From contig NZ_CAJTSC010000012.1 in assembly GCF_910578895.1 (NCBI RefSeq), positions 28,190 to 63,923 of the forward strand: a stretch of DNA of 35,734 bases, read 5' to 3'. Below the pieces are notes generated by a model that did no database searches, was not told where the DNA came from, and worked only from the letters and a program-made list of their open reading frames with translations. How positions within the stretch are numbered: position 1 is the first letter of the stretch; each line of letters opens with the position of its first letter. Position numbers and translations under genes: made by a program. Of this stretch, positions 1 to 7,476 are shown in pieces. Source of the DNA: an uncultured Bacteroides sp. Lineage in GTDB: Bacteria > Bacteroidota > Bacteroidia > Bacteroidales > Bacteroidaceae.

Positions 1-230
1 GGTTTGTAAGGATTTCGCTATTGCGCTGGTTTTCGGAAAGATGGGCGTTTCCCGTTTCGTTTTTTCCGATAGGCAGCACATCGGGACGGAAACAGGCGAT
101 TGTGGGGCGATGGGGAATACAAATTGTCAGAAGGGACGGGGAGAATGACAAAAAGACAAAAGAACAAAAAAGTAAAAGGCAAAAAGGACAAAAAGACAAA
201 AAGGGTAAAAGGATAAAAAGACAAAAGGAA
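1..230. other. Gene-free left edge with A-rich degenerate repeat
   Basis: No convincing gene is seen here. Two frames stay open from the window edge, one to about 144 and one to 242, but neither encodes anything recognisable and the second simply translates the low-complexity tract into Lys/Gln-rich sequence. From about 147 to 230 the plus strand is almost pure A and G with units like gacaaaaa, gtaaaagg and gataaaaa, repeating roughly every 8 bases about eleven times. It may be a slippage-prone tract. Confidence 0.5.
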
Positions 231-240
231 GAGCCTGTTT

Positions 241-414
241 AGAGCCTGTTTAAATTTTGTCCGGCATTATTTTGATAGTTCTTTTCGAGGATGTTTTTCT
301 GTTTTTATGAGGAGCATAGCGGGCTATGTGGTGAATAAAAAGAGGGGGAACAGACCGGAAAGAGGCTCAAAAGAAGCTGAAGAAGACTTTTTGAAGAAAA
401 TGTAAACAGGCTCT
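241..414. repeat. MITE-like element with terminal inverted repeats
   Basis: The left end reads agagcctgttta-AATTTTg (241-259) and the reverse complement of the right end (396-414) reads agagcctgttta-CATTTTc, so the termini are near-perfect inverted repeats of about 18 bp bounding 174 bp. The first 11 bases are tandemly duplicated just outside the left end (231-241 and 242-252). Internally, tttttat...catagc (around 303-321) pairs with gctatg...ataaaaa (around 323-342), so the element can fold into a long imperfect hairpin. No coding capacity is seen. It could be a non-autonomous mobile element or a repeated extragenic palindrome; the family is not recognised with certainty. Confidence 0.55.
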
Positions 415-469
415 AAGTATTGATGATTAATTTTAATTATTCACTTATCTGTTTATCTGTTTTTACGAT

Positions 470-1117
470 ATGGATACAACAAAAACAATCGCCGTCCTTT
501 TCGATTTCGACGGAGTGGTAATGGATACTGAAACGCAGTATTCGGTCTTTTGGCACAAGGCAGGTGTCGACTATTTGGGTATGGACGATTTGGAGAGCCG
601 CATCAAAGGTCAGACCATGACCTACATCTACGATACTTTCTTTGCCGGAAAAACGAAGGAACAGCAGGAAATCACCGCCGCCCTCAACATCTTTGAGCGG
701 GAGATGGACTATGACTACATCCCCGGCGTGCTCGATTTTATCTCCGATTTGCGTCGCAACGGTGTAAAGATGGCAGTGGTCACCAGTTCCAACGATTTGA
801 AAATGGCCGCAGTCTACCGTGCCCGCCCTGAGGTAAAGACCCTGTTCGACAGGATTCTTACCGCAGAAATGTTCTCCCGGTCGAAGCCGGCTCCCGACTG
901 TTTCCTGCTCGGCATGGAGGTGTTCGGCACTACTCCCGCCACCACCTATGTGTTCGAAGATTCTTTCAACGGACTGAAAGCGGGCATGGCATCCGAAGCC
1001 ACTGTGATAGGGTTGGCAACCACCAATCAGCGTGAGGCTATTGAGCCGTTATGCCACTGTGTATTGGATGATTTTACGGGCTTCACTTACGATAAAATGC
1101 TTCAAGTGCACAAGTAA
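470..1117 (+). CDS. HAD-superfamily hydrolase, beta-phosphoglucomutase-like
   Basis: A 215-residue cytoplasmic protein with the full set of haloacid dehalogenase motifs. DFDGVVMDT at residues 12-20 holds the nucleophile and acid/base Asp pair (motif I). VVTSS near 104-108 supplies the motif II Ser, KPAPD near 139 the motif III Lys, and FEDSFNGL near 162 the motif IV acidic residues that bind Mg2+. The helical cap between motifs I and II marks the beta-phosphoglucomutase/phosphatase-like subfamily (HAD type IA). Length is normal. The ATG at 470 places motif I at the usual distance from the N-terminus. The substrate cannot be read from sequence; sugar phosphates or other small phosphate esters are typical for relatives. 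It precedes panB, which has its own promoter-like box, so co-transcription is uncertain. Confidence 0.9.
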   Translation: MDTTKTIAVLFDFDGVVMDTETQYSVFWHKAGVDYLGMDDLESRIKGQTMTYIYDTFFAGKTKEQQEITAALNIFEREMDYDYIPGVLDFISDLRRNGVKMAVVTSSNDLKMAAVYRARPEVKTLFDRILTAEMFSRSKPAPDCFLLGMEVFGTTPATTYVFEDSFNGLKAGMASEATVIGLATTNQREAIEPLCHCVLDDFTGFTYDKMLQVHK

Positions 1118-1130
1118 TAGGAAAAAGCAC

Positions 1131-1138
1131 TAACTTTG
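1131..1138 (+). promoter_or_regulatory. Probable panB promoter -7 box
   Basis: TAACTTTG matches the Bacteroides -7 consensus TAnnTTTG. No clear TTTG -33 element is seen. The box overlaps an upstream in-frame ATG at 1136, which argues that translation really begins at 1229 and that the transcript has a leader of about 85 bases. Confidence 0.55.
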
Positions 1139-1151
1139 CGCCCGATTTTAT

Positions 1152-1192
1152 CGGCATGCCGTTTTTCACCCGACAGTGGAGACGGCATGCCG
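1152..1192 (+). promoter_or_regulatory. Leader hairpin upstream of panB
   Basis: The palindromic decamer cggcatgccg occurs twice, at 1152-1161 and 1183-1192. Because each copy is its own reverse complement, the two can pair as a 10-bp stem closing a 21-base loop in the presumed panB 5' leader. No U-tract follows. It could be an RNA control element or a pair of protein-binding sites. No known riboswitch class was matched. Confidence 0.5.
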
Positions 1193-1228
1193 GCGTATTT
1201 CTATTCATTAACATATTTATTTAAGATT

Positions 1229-2050
1229 ATGGCTGGATATATTTCAGACGATACTCGTAAAGTAACTACACATCGCCTTGTTGAAATGAAACAGAGAGGC
1301 GAAAAAATATCGATGTTGACTTCGTACGACTATACGATGGCGCAGATTGTAGACGGTGCCGGTATGGACGTTATCTTGGTGGGAGACTCTGCTTCCAATG
1401 TAATGGCGGGCAATGTGACTACGCTCCCTATCACTCTCGACCAGATGATTTATCACGGCAAGTCCGTTGTGCGCGGTGTGAAGCGTGCGATGGTAGTGGT
1501 GGACATGCCTTTCGGTTCTTACCAAGGCAATGAAATGGAAGGCTTGGCATCTGCTATCCGCATTATGAAGGAGAGCCATGCCGATGCCTTGAAGCTGGAA
1601 GGCGGGGAAGAAATCATCGGTACGGTGAAACGCATTCTCAGTGCCGGCATTCCGGTGATGGGACATCTTGGGCTGATGCCTCAGTCCATTAACAAATATG
1701 GAACCTATACGGTACGTGCTAAAGATGATGCCGAAGCGGAGAAACTGATACGCGATGCCCACTTGCTGGAAGAAGCCGGATGTTTTGCTTTGGTATTGGA
1801 GAAAATTCCTGCCGCGCTGGCAGAACGTGTGGCAGGCGAACTGACCATTCCTGTTATCGGCATCGGTGCCGGCAGTGGCGTAGACGGTCAGGTACTGGTC
1901 GTTCAGGATATGTTGGGCATGAACAATGGTTTCCGTCCCCGTTTCTTGCGTCGCTATGCCGATCTTCATACTGTGATGACGGATGCTATCAGTCATTACA
2001 TATCCGATGTGAAGAACTTAGACTTCCCGAATGAGAAAGAACAGTACTGA
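1229..2050 (+). CDS. panB: 3-methyl-2-oxobutanoate hydroxymethyltransferase
   Basis: PanB transfers a hydroxymethyl group from 5,10-methylenetetrahydrofolate to 2-oxoisovalerate, giving ketopantoate, the first committed step of pantothenate and CoA synthesis in the cytoplasm. The 273-residue product has family landmarks: MLTSYDY (about 29-35), DVILVGDS with the metal-binding Asp (47-54), DMPFGSYQ (about 91-98), KLEGG (about 120), MGHLGLMPQS (about 142-151) and GIGAGSGVDGQ (about 206-216). Length fits the family (about 264-280). The frame extends upstream to 1136, but those 31 residues are not conserved in style and overlap the promoter box and leader hairpin, so the ATG at 1229 is chosen. Its end overlaps the MFS gene by 20 bases. 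Confidence 0.97.
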   Translation: MAGYISDDTRKVTTHRLVEMKQRGEKISMLTSYDYTMAQIVDGAGMDVILVGDSASNVMAGNVTTLPITLDQMIYHGKSVVRGVKRAMVVVDMPFGSYQGNEMEGLASAIRIMKESHADALKLEGGEEIIGTVKRILSAGIPVMGHLGLMPQSINKYGTYTVRAKDDAEAEKLIRDAHLLEEAGCFALVLEKIPAALAERVAGELTIPVIGIGAGSGVDGQVLVVQDMLGMNNGFRPRFLRRYADLHTVMTDAISHYISDVKNLDFPNEKEQY

Positions 2051-3008
2051 CAGGCTGATGACGCTGGACTTTTGGCGGATGTGCGTGGCAAACTTGCTGT
2101 TGTTTACATCCGTCTATATGCTCTTTCCCGTACTTTCGTTCGTAATGCCGGAGCGGTTGGGGATATCTGTTCCCCGGTTAGGGGGCATGTTTCTTGTGTT
2201 TGCCGCAGCAATGTTTGCGGCAGGTCCGTTCCATGCCTATCTGTGCGATGAATATAAGCGGAAGAACGTATTGCTTTATTCCATTCTTGTCATGCTGGCG
2301 GCAATGTCGGGCTATGCTTTTGCCGACAGTTATGTCAAATTGTTGTTGCTTGCGCTGGTACAGGGAATGTGCTTTGGATTGGCAACGACGGCAGGCATAA
2401 CAGTGGCTATCGACATCACGCCCTCGGCAAGGCGCAGTGCGGGAAATATGATATATGCGTGGTCTGCCAGAATGGGTATGCTGGTAGGGGCGGGTACGGG
2501 GTTTCTGCTATACCACCTTTACGGATTTCGTACGGTGGTTTACGCAGCCGTTGCCGCAGGAGTTCTCGGCATGTATTTCATATCAAGGGTATATGTGGCT
2601 TTCCGTGCGCCTATCGGGCTGAACCTATGTAGTTTGGACCGTTTTCTGTTGCCGCGTGCATGGGTGCCTGCGCTGAATATGTTGCTGATAGCTTTCGTTC
2701 CGGGCATAATGTTGCCTTTATTGTATGTAGGAGATTATATCTCGTTCATGGCATTGGCTGTATTGGTGCTTCTGACGATACCGTTTACAAGGATGTTCGT
2801 GAAGTTATCGCACCATTGCCAACGGGGAACGGCTAATACGACTTGTTATCTGGCTATGGAAACCGGACTGCTTGCCGGTTTGGCAATGGCATGCCGGCTG
2901 GCGGATGTATTTCTGCTGTATCATGCGGCGGGTGTTGCCGCTCTGCTTGCGCTGTTTTTCTTCGTCTTGCTGACTTATCCTTATTATAAGAGGAAAAGAG
3001 TGAGGTAA
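2031..3008 (+). CDS. Short MFS-family transporter
   Basis: A 325-residue hydrophobic inner-membrane protein with about ten predicted membrane helices (roughly residues 18-38, 51-71, 79-98, 101-126, 145-163, 168-188, 211-232, 233-254, 275-292 and 296-316). The region HCQRGTANTT followed by a Gly-rich helix (about 263-285) resembles the second half of Bacteroidetes major facilitator permeases. Usual MFS length is about 400 residues with 12 helices, so one helix pair seems missing from the second half. The frame is intact. The gene overlaps panB by 20 bases, suggesting translational coupling; the in-frame ATG at 2058, 7 bases after the panB stop, is an alternative start. The cargo is unknown. 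Pantoate, pantothenate or a related compound would fit the context but is only a guess. Confidence 0.8.
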   Translation: MRKNSTDRLMTLDFWRMCVANLLLFTSVYMLFPVLSFVMPERLGISVPRLGGMFLVFAAAMFAAGPFHAYLCDEYKRKNVLLYSILVMLAAMSGYAFADSYVKLLLLALVQGMCFGLATTAGITVAIDITPSARRSAGNMIYAWSARMGMLVGAGTGFLLYHLYGFRTVVYAAVAAGVLGMYFISRVYVAFRAPIGLNLCSLDRFLLPRAWVPALNMLLIAFVPGIMLPLLYVGDYISFMALAVLVLLTIPFTRMFVKLSHHCQRGTANTTCYLAMETGLLAGLAMACRLADVFLLYHAAGVAALLALFFFVLLTYPYYKRKRVR

Positions 3009-3017
3009 GGAAGATGC

Positions 3018-3377
3018 CTAAAGAAGATACGGTATAAAGATAACCAATCCTATGATTGCCGCTGCGGCAGCGCATACCAGCACTGCTCCGGCGGCAATGT
3101 CTTTTACCTGCCCTGCAACGGGATGCCTTTCGGGGGATACCAAATCTACCAGTTTCTCAATGGCGGTATTGAACAGTTCGGCGGCAATCACTACGCCGAT
3201 GCAGAGGATAATCACCGTCCACTCGGTGCGCGTAATGCCCGATACGATACCCGCCATGATTACTATGGTTGCGGCAATCAGGTGAAAACTCAGGTTCTGC
3301 TCCTTGCCTACACAACTCCGGATGCCTTTCCAGGCATAGCCGAAGCTGCGTAGTTGTTTCTTAAAATCGTATTTCAT
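3018..3377 (-). CDS. dgkA: Diacylglycerol/undecaprenol kinase family protein
   Basis: A 119-residue inner-membrane protein of the DgkA family, which phosphorylates diacylglycerol or undecaprenol with ATP and recycles membrane lipids. Three membrane helices are visible (about 32-48, 52-70 and 92-117). The signature AAELFNTAIEKLVD (about 65-78) contains the catalytic and metal-binding Glu and Asn residues, followed by KDIAAGAVL (about 91-99). Family length is about 110-130 residues. The gene lies 75 bases downstream of the RelA/SpoT gene on the same strand and converges on the MFS gene with only 9 bases between stops, so the two transcripts probably overlap. Whether the substrate is diacylglycerol or undecaprenol cannot be decided here. 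Confidence 0.92.
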   Translation of the reverse strand: MKYDFKKQLRSFGYAWKGIRSCVGKEQNLSFHLIAATIVIMAGIVSGITRTEWTVIILCIGVVIAAELFNTAIEKLVDLVSPERHPVAGQVKDIAAGAVLVCAAAAAIIGLVIFIPYLL

Positions 3378-3407
3378 ATTGCTTTTATAGGGAGTTCGCT
3401 TCTCTTT

Positions 3408-3437
3408 GTCAGAAGTTATCGGCAGATAACTTCTGAC
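3408..3437. promoter_or_regulatory. Hairpin between relA and dgkA
   Basis: A perfect 12-bp inverted repeat, gtcagaagttat (3408-3419) and its complement (3426-3437), encloses a 6-base loop. There is no adjacent U-run in the direction of relA transcription, so a classic intrinsic terminator is not supported. An RNA stabilising or processing structure, or attenuation before dgkA, is possible. Confidence 0.5.
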
Positions 3438-3452
3438 AACTCTTTTATATGA

Positions 3453-5675
3453 TTAGTTTCTCGCTACTTGCTTTACCCCTTTCACCGTTCTCAGTTTCTT
3501 GACAAGTGCTTCAAGGCGTCCGGTGTCGCCCACCATAATGGTAAGCGTACCTGAGAATAGCCCGTCGTGCGAGTCTATGCCGATACTTCGTAGTGTAATT
3601 CCGGTCTCTTTGGAGATAATGGAAGTGATGTTGGTCACGATGCCTATGTCATCGTGTCCCACTACGCGCAGCGTGATAGGATATTGCGTGCCTTGCGACT
3701 TACCTGCCCAGCGTGCTTTCACGATACGGTAGCCGAAGCGTTCGCGCAGGTCGCTTGCATTCGGACAGTCGCAACGGTGTATCTTGATGCCACCGCTTAC
3801 CGTGACGAAACCGAATACTTCGTCTCCGTAAATAGGATTGCAACAGCGTGCCAACTTGAACTCCAGCCCTTTCAGGTTCTGGTCAATGACAAGTACATCC
3901 TCTTTGGCGCTTGTCTCTTCGGGTAGGGGGATAGACTGCATGTTATAGCCTTCGGCACTGCGGTATACGATATCATCGTGCGTGTCGTTTTCCCGCTTCT
4001 GCTGTTCGAGATACTTGTCGATGATTCCGTTTACGTCAAGTGTCTCGTCGGCAATGCTTTGGTAGAAATCCGTCACCACCTTGAAGCCAAGCCGCTTGAT
4101 GAGGCGCATCATCGTCCCTTCATCATATTCTATCTTTCGGTTCTTGAATTTGCGTTCCAGCGTCTCTTTGGCAAAGGCGTGCTGGCGGGCAGCCATTTCT
4201 TTGAGTGCCTGCCGTATCTTGGTACGTGCTTTGGATGAGGTAACGATGTTCAGCCAATCTTGTTTGGGCGTCTGCGTGTTGGATGTCATGATTTCCACCT
4301 GGTCGCCGCTGTTCAGTATCTGTTTTAACTGCACATTTTTGCCGTTTACTTTGGCTCCGATGCACTTGCAGCCAAGCTTGCTGTGGATGTGGAATGCGAA
4401 GTCGAGTACGGTGGAGCCTTTGCCCAGTTTAAACAGGTCTCCTTTGGGGGTGAAGACGAACACTTCATCCTCGTAGAGGTCTAACTTGAACTGGTCCATG
4501 GTTTCCAGTCCGCTGCTGTCGGAGTTTTCCAACGCTTCACGTACGGAAGTCAGCCATTCGTCCAAGCCGCTTTCGCCTTTAATACCCTTGTAACGCCAGT
4601 GGGCGGCAAGTCCTCGTTCGGCTATCTCGTCCATACGTTCGGTACGTATCTGCACTTCCACCCACTTGCCCTCAGGCCCCATGACGGTGATGTGCAGCGA
4701 CTCGTAACCGTTACTCTTGGGCACGGATAACCAGTCGCGCAAGCGTTTCGGGTTGGGCTGGTACATGTCTGTTACAATGGAGTATGCCTGCCAGCACTCC
4801 AGTTTCTCCTTTTCCATCGGAGAGTCCAGGATGACGCGGATGGCAAACAGGTCGTACACACCCTCGAAAGGACACTTCTGTTTCTTCATCTTCTGATAGA
4901 TGGAGTGGATGGATTTGGTGCGTCCTTTGATATGGAAATGCAATCCTGCCGCTTCCAGTTTTTTCTGTATCGGGGCGATGAAAGCGGCTATGTATTTGTC
5001 GCGCGATGCTTTCGTCTCGTTCAGTTTCTCCTTGATGTGATAGTATACCTCTTTTTCCGTGTACTTCAGCGAGAGATCTTCTAATTCCGATTTCAGTTTG
5101 TACAGTCCCAGCTTGTGGGCAAGAGGAGCGTACAGATAGGCGGCTTCATTCGCTACTTGCCTGCGCGCCTCATCGTTCTCGCACTCCTTTATCTGGCGCA
5201 TGATATTCACACGGTCGGCAATCATGATGAGGATGACGCGCATGTCTTCTGCAAACGACAGCAGTAGGTTGCGGAAGTTCTCCGATTCGATGGTGGGGCT
5301 TTTGGCGTAAAGGTCATTTACTCTTATCAACCCGCGTATGATGCCTGCTACGTCTTCACCGTAGCTACGTTCCACCTCTTCGGGCGTGCAACTGCCGCAA
5401 CGTACGGAGTCATGGAGCATCAGTCCCAAAATGGACGCCCGCCTCATGCCTATCTCTTCCGCTACAATGACCGCGGTCTGCATATCCTTGATGATAGGGT
5501 TCAGCCGGAAGATGTCCCGCTGTATGCGGTTGTTCTGTATAGAGTTTACAAGATGTGTTTTCAGTTTCTTGCAATCGCCCTTATGGAGCGTTTCTCCGGA
5601 GAGCTGCAACAGTTTTCGGTAGAGCACGAAGAGCAAACGTTTCTCTCCGGCTGTGAAAAAATCATCTGTTTCCAT
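3453..5675 (-). CDS. relA: RelA/SpoT-family (p)ppGpp synthetase with degenerate HD site
   Basis: A long RSH stringent-response enzyme, which makes (p)ppGpp from ATP and GDP/GTP at the ribosome. Using the Met at 5675 it has 740 residues. An HD-like domain (about 50-200) is followed by the synthetase domain (about 250-365; GRTKSIHSIYQKM, YDLFAIRV, PKSNGYESLHITV, EVQIRT, AERGLAAHW), the TGS domain (about 404-465; VFVFTPKGD) and a C-terminal ACT domain (about 660-740). The hydrolase site reads LMLHDSVRCGSC where active SpoT proteins have HDxxED, and the preceding conserved His-Pro segment is absent, so hydrolysis is probably lost. The frame extends to 5762, but that extension is Lys/Arg-rich and crosses the divergent DUF4301 promoter, so the later Met is preferred. 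A TACCTTTA box (5704-5697, minus strand) could be its own promoter. Confidence 0.92.
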   Translation of the reverse strand: METDDFFTAGEKRLLFVLYRKLLQLSGETLHKGDCKKLKTHLVNSIQNNRIQRDIFRLNPIIKDMQTAVIVAEEIGMRRASILGLMLHDSVRCGSCTPEEVERSYGEDVAGIIRGLIRVNDLYAKSPTIESENFRNLLLSFAEDMRVILIMIADRVNIMRQIKECENDEARRQVANEAAYLYAPLAHKLGLYKLKSELEDLSLKYTEKEVYYHIKEKLNETKASRDKYIAAFIAPIQKKLEAAGLHFHIKGRTKSIHSIYQKMKKQKCPFEGVYDLFAIRVILDSPMEKEKLECWQAYSIVTDMYQPNPKRLRDWLSVPKSNGYESLHITVMGPEGKWVEVQIRTERMDEIAERGLAAHWRYKGIKGESGLDEWLTSVREALENSDSSGLETMDQFKLDLYEDEVFVFTPKGDLFKLGKGSTVLDFAFHIHSKLGCKCIGAKVNGKNVQLKQILNSGDQVEIMTSNTQTPKQDWLNIVTSSKARTKIRQALKEMAARQHAFAKETLERKFKNRKIEYDEGTMMRLIKRLGFKVVTDFYQSIADETLDVNGIIDKYLEQQKRENDTHDDIVYRSAEGYNMQSIPLPEETSAKEDVLVIDQNLKGLEFKLARCCNPIYGDEVFGFVTVSGGIKIHRCDCPNASDLRERFGYRIVKARWAGKSQGTQYPITLRVVGHDDIGIVTNITSIISKETGITLRSIGIDSHDGLFSGTLTIMVGDTGRLEALVKKLRTVKGVKQVARN

Positions 5676-5722
5676 AATTGTCCGTATTTTCTGCTGTAAA
5701 GGTAGTTTTTTTCTTCTTTTTC

Positions 5723-5754
5723 TTGACAGCGCTTGCGCTTTTTTTGTATTTTTG
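5723..5754 (+). promoter_or_regulatory. Bacteroides-type promoter of the DUF4301 gene
   Basis: TTG at 5723-5725 and TATTTTTG at 5747-5754 are separated by 21 bases, matching the Bacteroides -33/-7 arrangement. The spacer contains the inverted repeat agcgc-tt-gcgct (5729-5740), a possible operator. Confidence 0.7.
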
Positions 5755-5780
5755 GGCATCAATTAATTAATTTAGATATT

Positions 5781-7298
5781 ATGATAACACTCCAAGACAA
5801 AGAACTGCTTGCGCAGAAAGGTATATCGGAAAAACAGATAGCCGAACAACTTGCCTGCTTCGAAAAAGGATTCCCATATTTAAAACTGTTTGCTGCTGCT
5901 TCCGTGGAGCAGGGCGTACTGGTTCCGGACGTTGACGAACAGAAGAAATATCTGAATGCTTGGGAAGCATATACGCAGACGGATAAGACGGTTGTGAAGT
6001 TTGTTCCGGCATCGGGTGCGGCAAGCCGTATGTTTAAGAATTTGTTTGAATTTCTTGGAGCAGAATACGATGCTCCCCAATCTGTTTTTGAGAAAACATT
6101 TTTTGAAAAAATAGAGAAATTTGCTTTCTATGACGATTTGAACGCTGCCTGCCTGGAAACGGCGGGCAAGGATATTCCCGGATTGTTGACCGTTGGAAAT
6201 TACAAGGCGATAGTTGCCGCATTGCTTGAGTCGGCAGGGTTGAACTACGGTGCGCTTCCGAAAGGATTGCTGAAGTTCCATAAGTACGAAGACGGTAGCC
6301 GTACACCGTTGGAGGAACATCTGGTAGAAGGTGCGCTCTATGCCGCCAATAAGAATGGTAAAGTTAATGTTCATTTCACCGTATCTCCCGAACACCGTGC
6401 GCTGTTCAAGGCATTGGTAGACGAGAAAGCCGCTCTGTATGCCAAAAAATATGGTGTGGATTACAATATCAGCTTCTCCGAACAGAAGCCGAGTACCGAT
6501 ACCGTTGCCGCCGACATGGAGAACAAACTTTTCCGCGATAACGGCAAGCTCCTGTTCCGACCGGGCGGTCACGGTGCATTGATTGAAAACCTGAACGACC
6601 TTGATGCCGATGTCATCTTTATCAAGAACATCGACAATGTGGTGCCCGATAAACTGAAAGGAGATACCGTATTATATAAGAAATTGATTGCCGGCATGCT
6701 CATCACCCTGCAGCAGCAGGCATTTGCTTATTTGCAACTGTTGGACAGCGGCAAATATACGCATGAGCAGATTATTGATATCCTGCAGTTCGTACAGAAG
6801 AAACTGTTCTGCAAAAATCCGGAAACGAAGAATTTGGAAGATGCCGAACTCGTGATTTACTTGAAAGAAAAACTGAACCGTCCGATGCGTGTCTGCGGCA
6901 TGGTGAAGAACGTGGGCGAACCGGGTGGTGGTCCGTTCCTTGCTTACAATAGTGACGGTACAATCTCTTTGCAAATCCTCGAAAGCTCACAGATTGACAT
7001 GAATGATCCGGAGAAGAAAGAAATGTTCGAAAAAGGCACTCACTTCAATCCGGTAGACTTGGTTTGTGCTGTACGCGATTATAAAGGTCATAAGTTCGAT
7101 TTGGTGAAGTATGTAGATAAGGCTACGGGCTTTATTTCCTATAAGTCGAAAAACGGCAAGGACCTCAAGGCTTTGGAACTTCCCGGACTTTGGAACGGTG
7201 CGATGAGCGATTGGAGTACAGTCTTTGTAGAAGTGCCCCTCGCCACCTTTAATCCGGTTAAGACTGTGAACGACTTATTGAGAGAGCAACATCAATAA
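5781..7298 (+). CDS. DUF4301 family protein
   Basis: A 505-residue soluble protein with no signal peptide, recognised as the DUF4301 family found in Bacteroidetes; its biochemical function is not established. The segment FVPASGAASRMFK (about 74-86) resembles the Gly-rich substrate-binding signature of nucleotidyltransferases (GxGxR type). LLFRPGGHGALIENLND (about 254-270) and DADVIFIKNIDNV (about 271-283) look like further nucleotide- or sugar-binding loops, so a sugar-nucleotidyltransferase-like fold is plausible but inferred. PGGGPFLAY (about 389-397) is another conserved-looking Gly-rich loop. The start at 5781 is chosen over the upstream in-frame ATG at 5733 because that one lies inside the promoter. 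The gene is transcribed divergently from relA and ends just before the GTTAAC array. Confidence 0.85.
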   Translation: MITLQDKELLAQKGISEKQIAEQLACFEKGFPYLKLFAAASVEQGVLVPDVDEQKKYLNAWEAYTQTDKTVVKFVPASGAASRMFKNLFEFLGAEYDAPQSVFEKTFFEKIEKFAFYDDLNAACLETAGKDIPGLLTVGNYKAIVAALLESAGLNYGALPKGLLKFHKYEDGSRTPLEEHLVEGALYAANKNGKVNVHFTVSPEHRALFKALVDEKAALYAKKYGVDYNISFSEQKPSTDTVAADMENKLFRDNGKLLFRPGGHGALIENLNDLDADVIFIKNIDNVVPDKLKGDTVLYKKLIAGMLITLQQQAFAYLQLLDSGKYTHEQIIDILQFVQKKLFCKNPETKNLEDAELVIYLKEKLNRPMRVCGMVKNVGEPGGGPFLAYNSDGTISLQILESSQIDMNDPEKKEMFEKGTHFNPVDLVCAVRDYKGHKFDLVKYVDKATGFISYKSKNGKDLKALELPGLWNGAMSDWSTVFVEVPLATFNPVKTVNDLLREQHQ

Positions 7299-7305
7299 AC
7301 AGGCT

Positions 7306-7412
7306 CTTAGTTAACTTCATTGCTTTAATGAAGTTAACTAAGTTGGTGGCAGGATGTTAACATCATAACTGCGGGAAGTTAACTTTATACAGTGAATGAA
7401 GTTAACTTCCCG
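7306..7412. repeat. Array of five GTTAAC palindromes at 22-23 bp spacing
   Basis: GTTAAC cores lie at 7310, 7333, 7356, 7378 and 7401, giving steps of 23, 23, 22 and 23 bases. Flanks extend the palindrome towards gaaGTTAACttc. Sites 1 and 2 form a perfect 16-bp stem (7306-7321 with 7327-7342, 5-base loop). Site 3 is the 12-base palindrome gatgttaacatc (7353-7364). Sites 4 and 5 form a 14-bp stem (7372-7385 with 7399-7412, 13-base loop) followed by a T-rich stretch. The array ends about 30 bases before the purT -7 box. It could be an operator array, a terminator pair for the DUF4301 transcript, or both. Confidence 0.75.
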
Positions 7413-7440
7413 TATTTCTTTTTATATCGTTTTTTCTCCC

Positions 7441-7448
7441 TATCTTTG
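7441..7448 (+). promoter_or_regulatory. Probable purT promoter -7 box
   Basis: TATCTTTG matches TAnnTTTG and lies 28 bases before the purT ATG at 7477. The -33 region has only a weak TTTC-like match near 7415-7418, inside the T-rich stretch after the GTTAAC array. A protein bound to the array would sit directly upstream of polymerase. Confidence 0.6.
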
Positions 7449-7476
7449 CGATAATTCTATTATAACTGATACTGCA

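Noticed and set aside
144..232. CRISPR-like repeat array
   Set aside because: Units are about 8 bases, degenerate and without spacers; it is a simple A-rich tract.
21..242. 73-residue open frame with a Lys/Gln-rich tail
   Set aside because: It only translates the A-rich degenerate repeat; no recognisable domain and no promoter.
1136..1228. N-terminal extension of panB
   Set aside because: Overlaps the -7 box and leader hairpin, and adds residues absent from the usual PanB N-terminus.
1244..1996. 250-residue open frame opposite panB
   Set aside because: It is entirely antisense to a well-conserved panB gene and has His/Arg-rich shadow composition.
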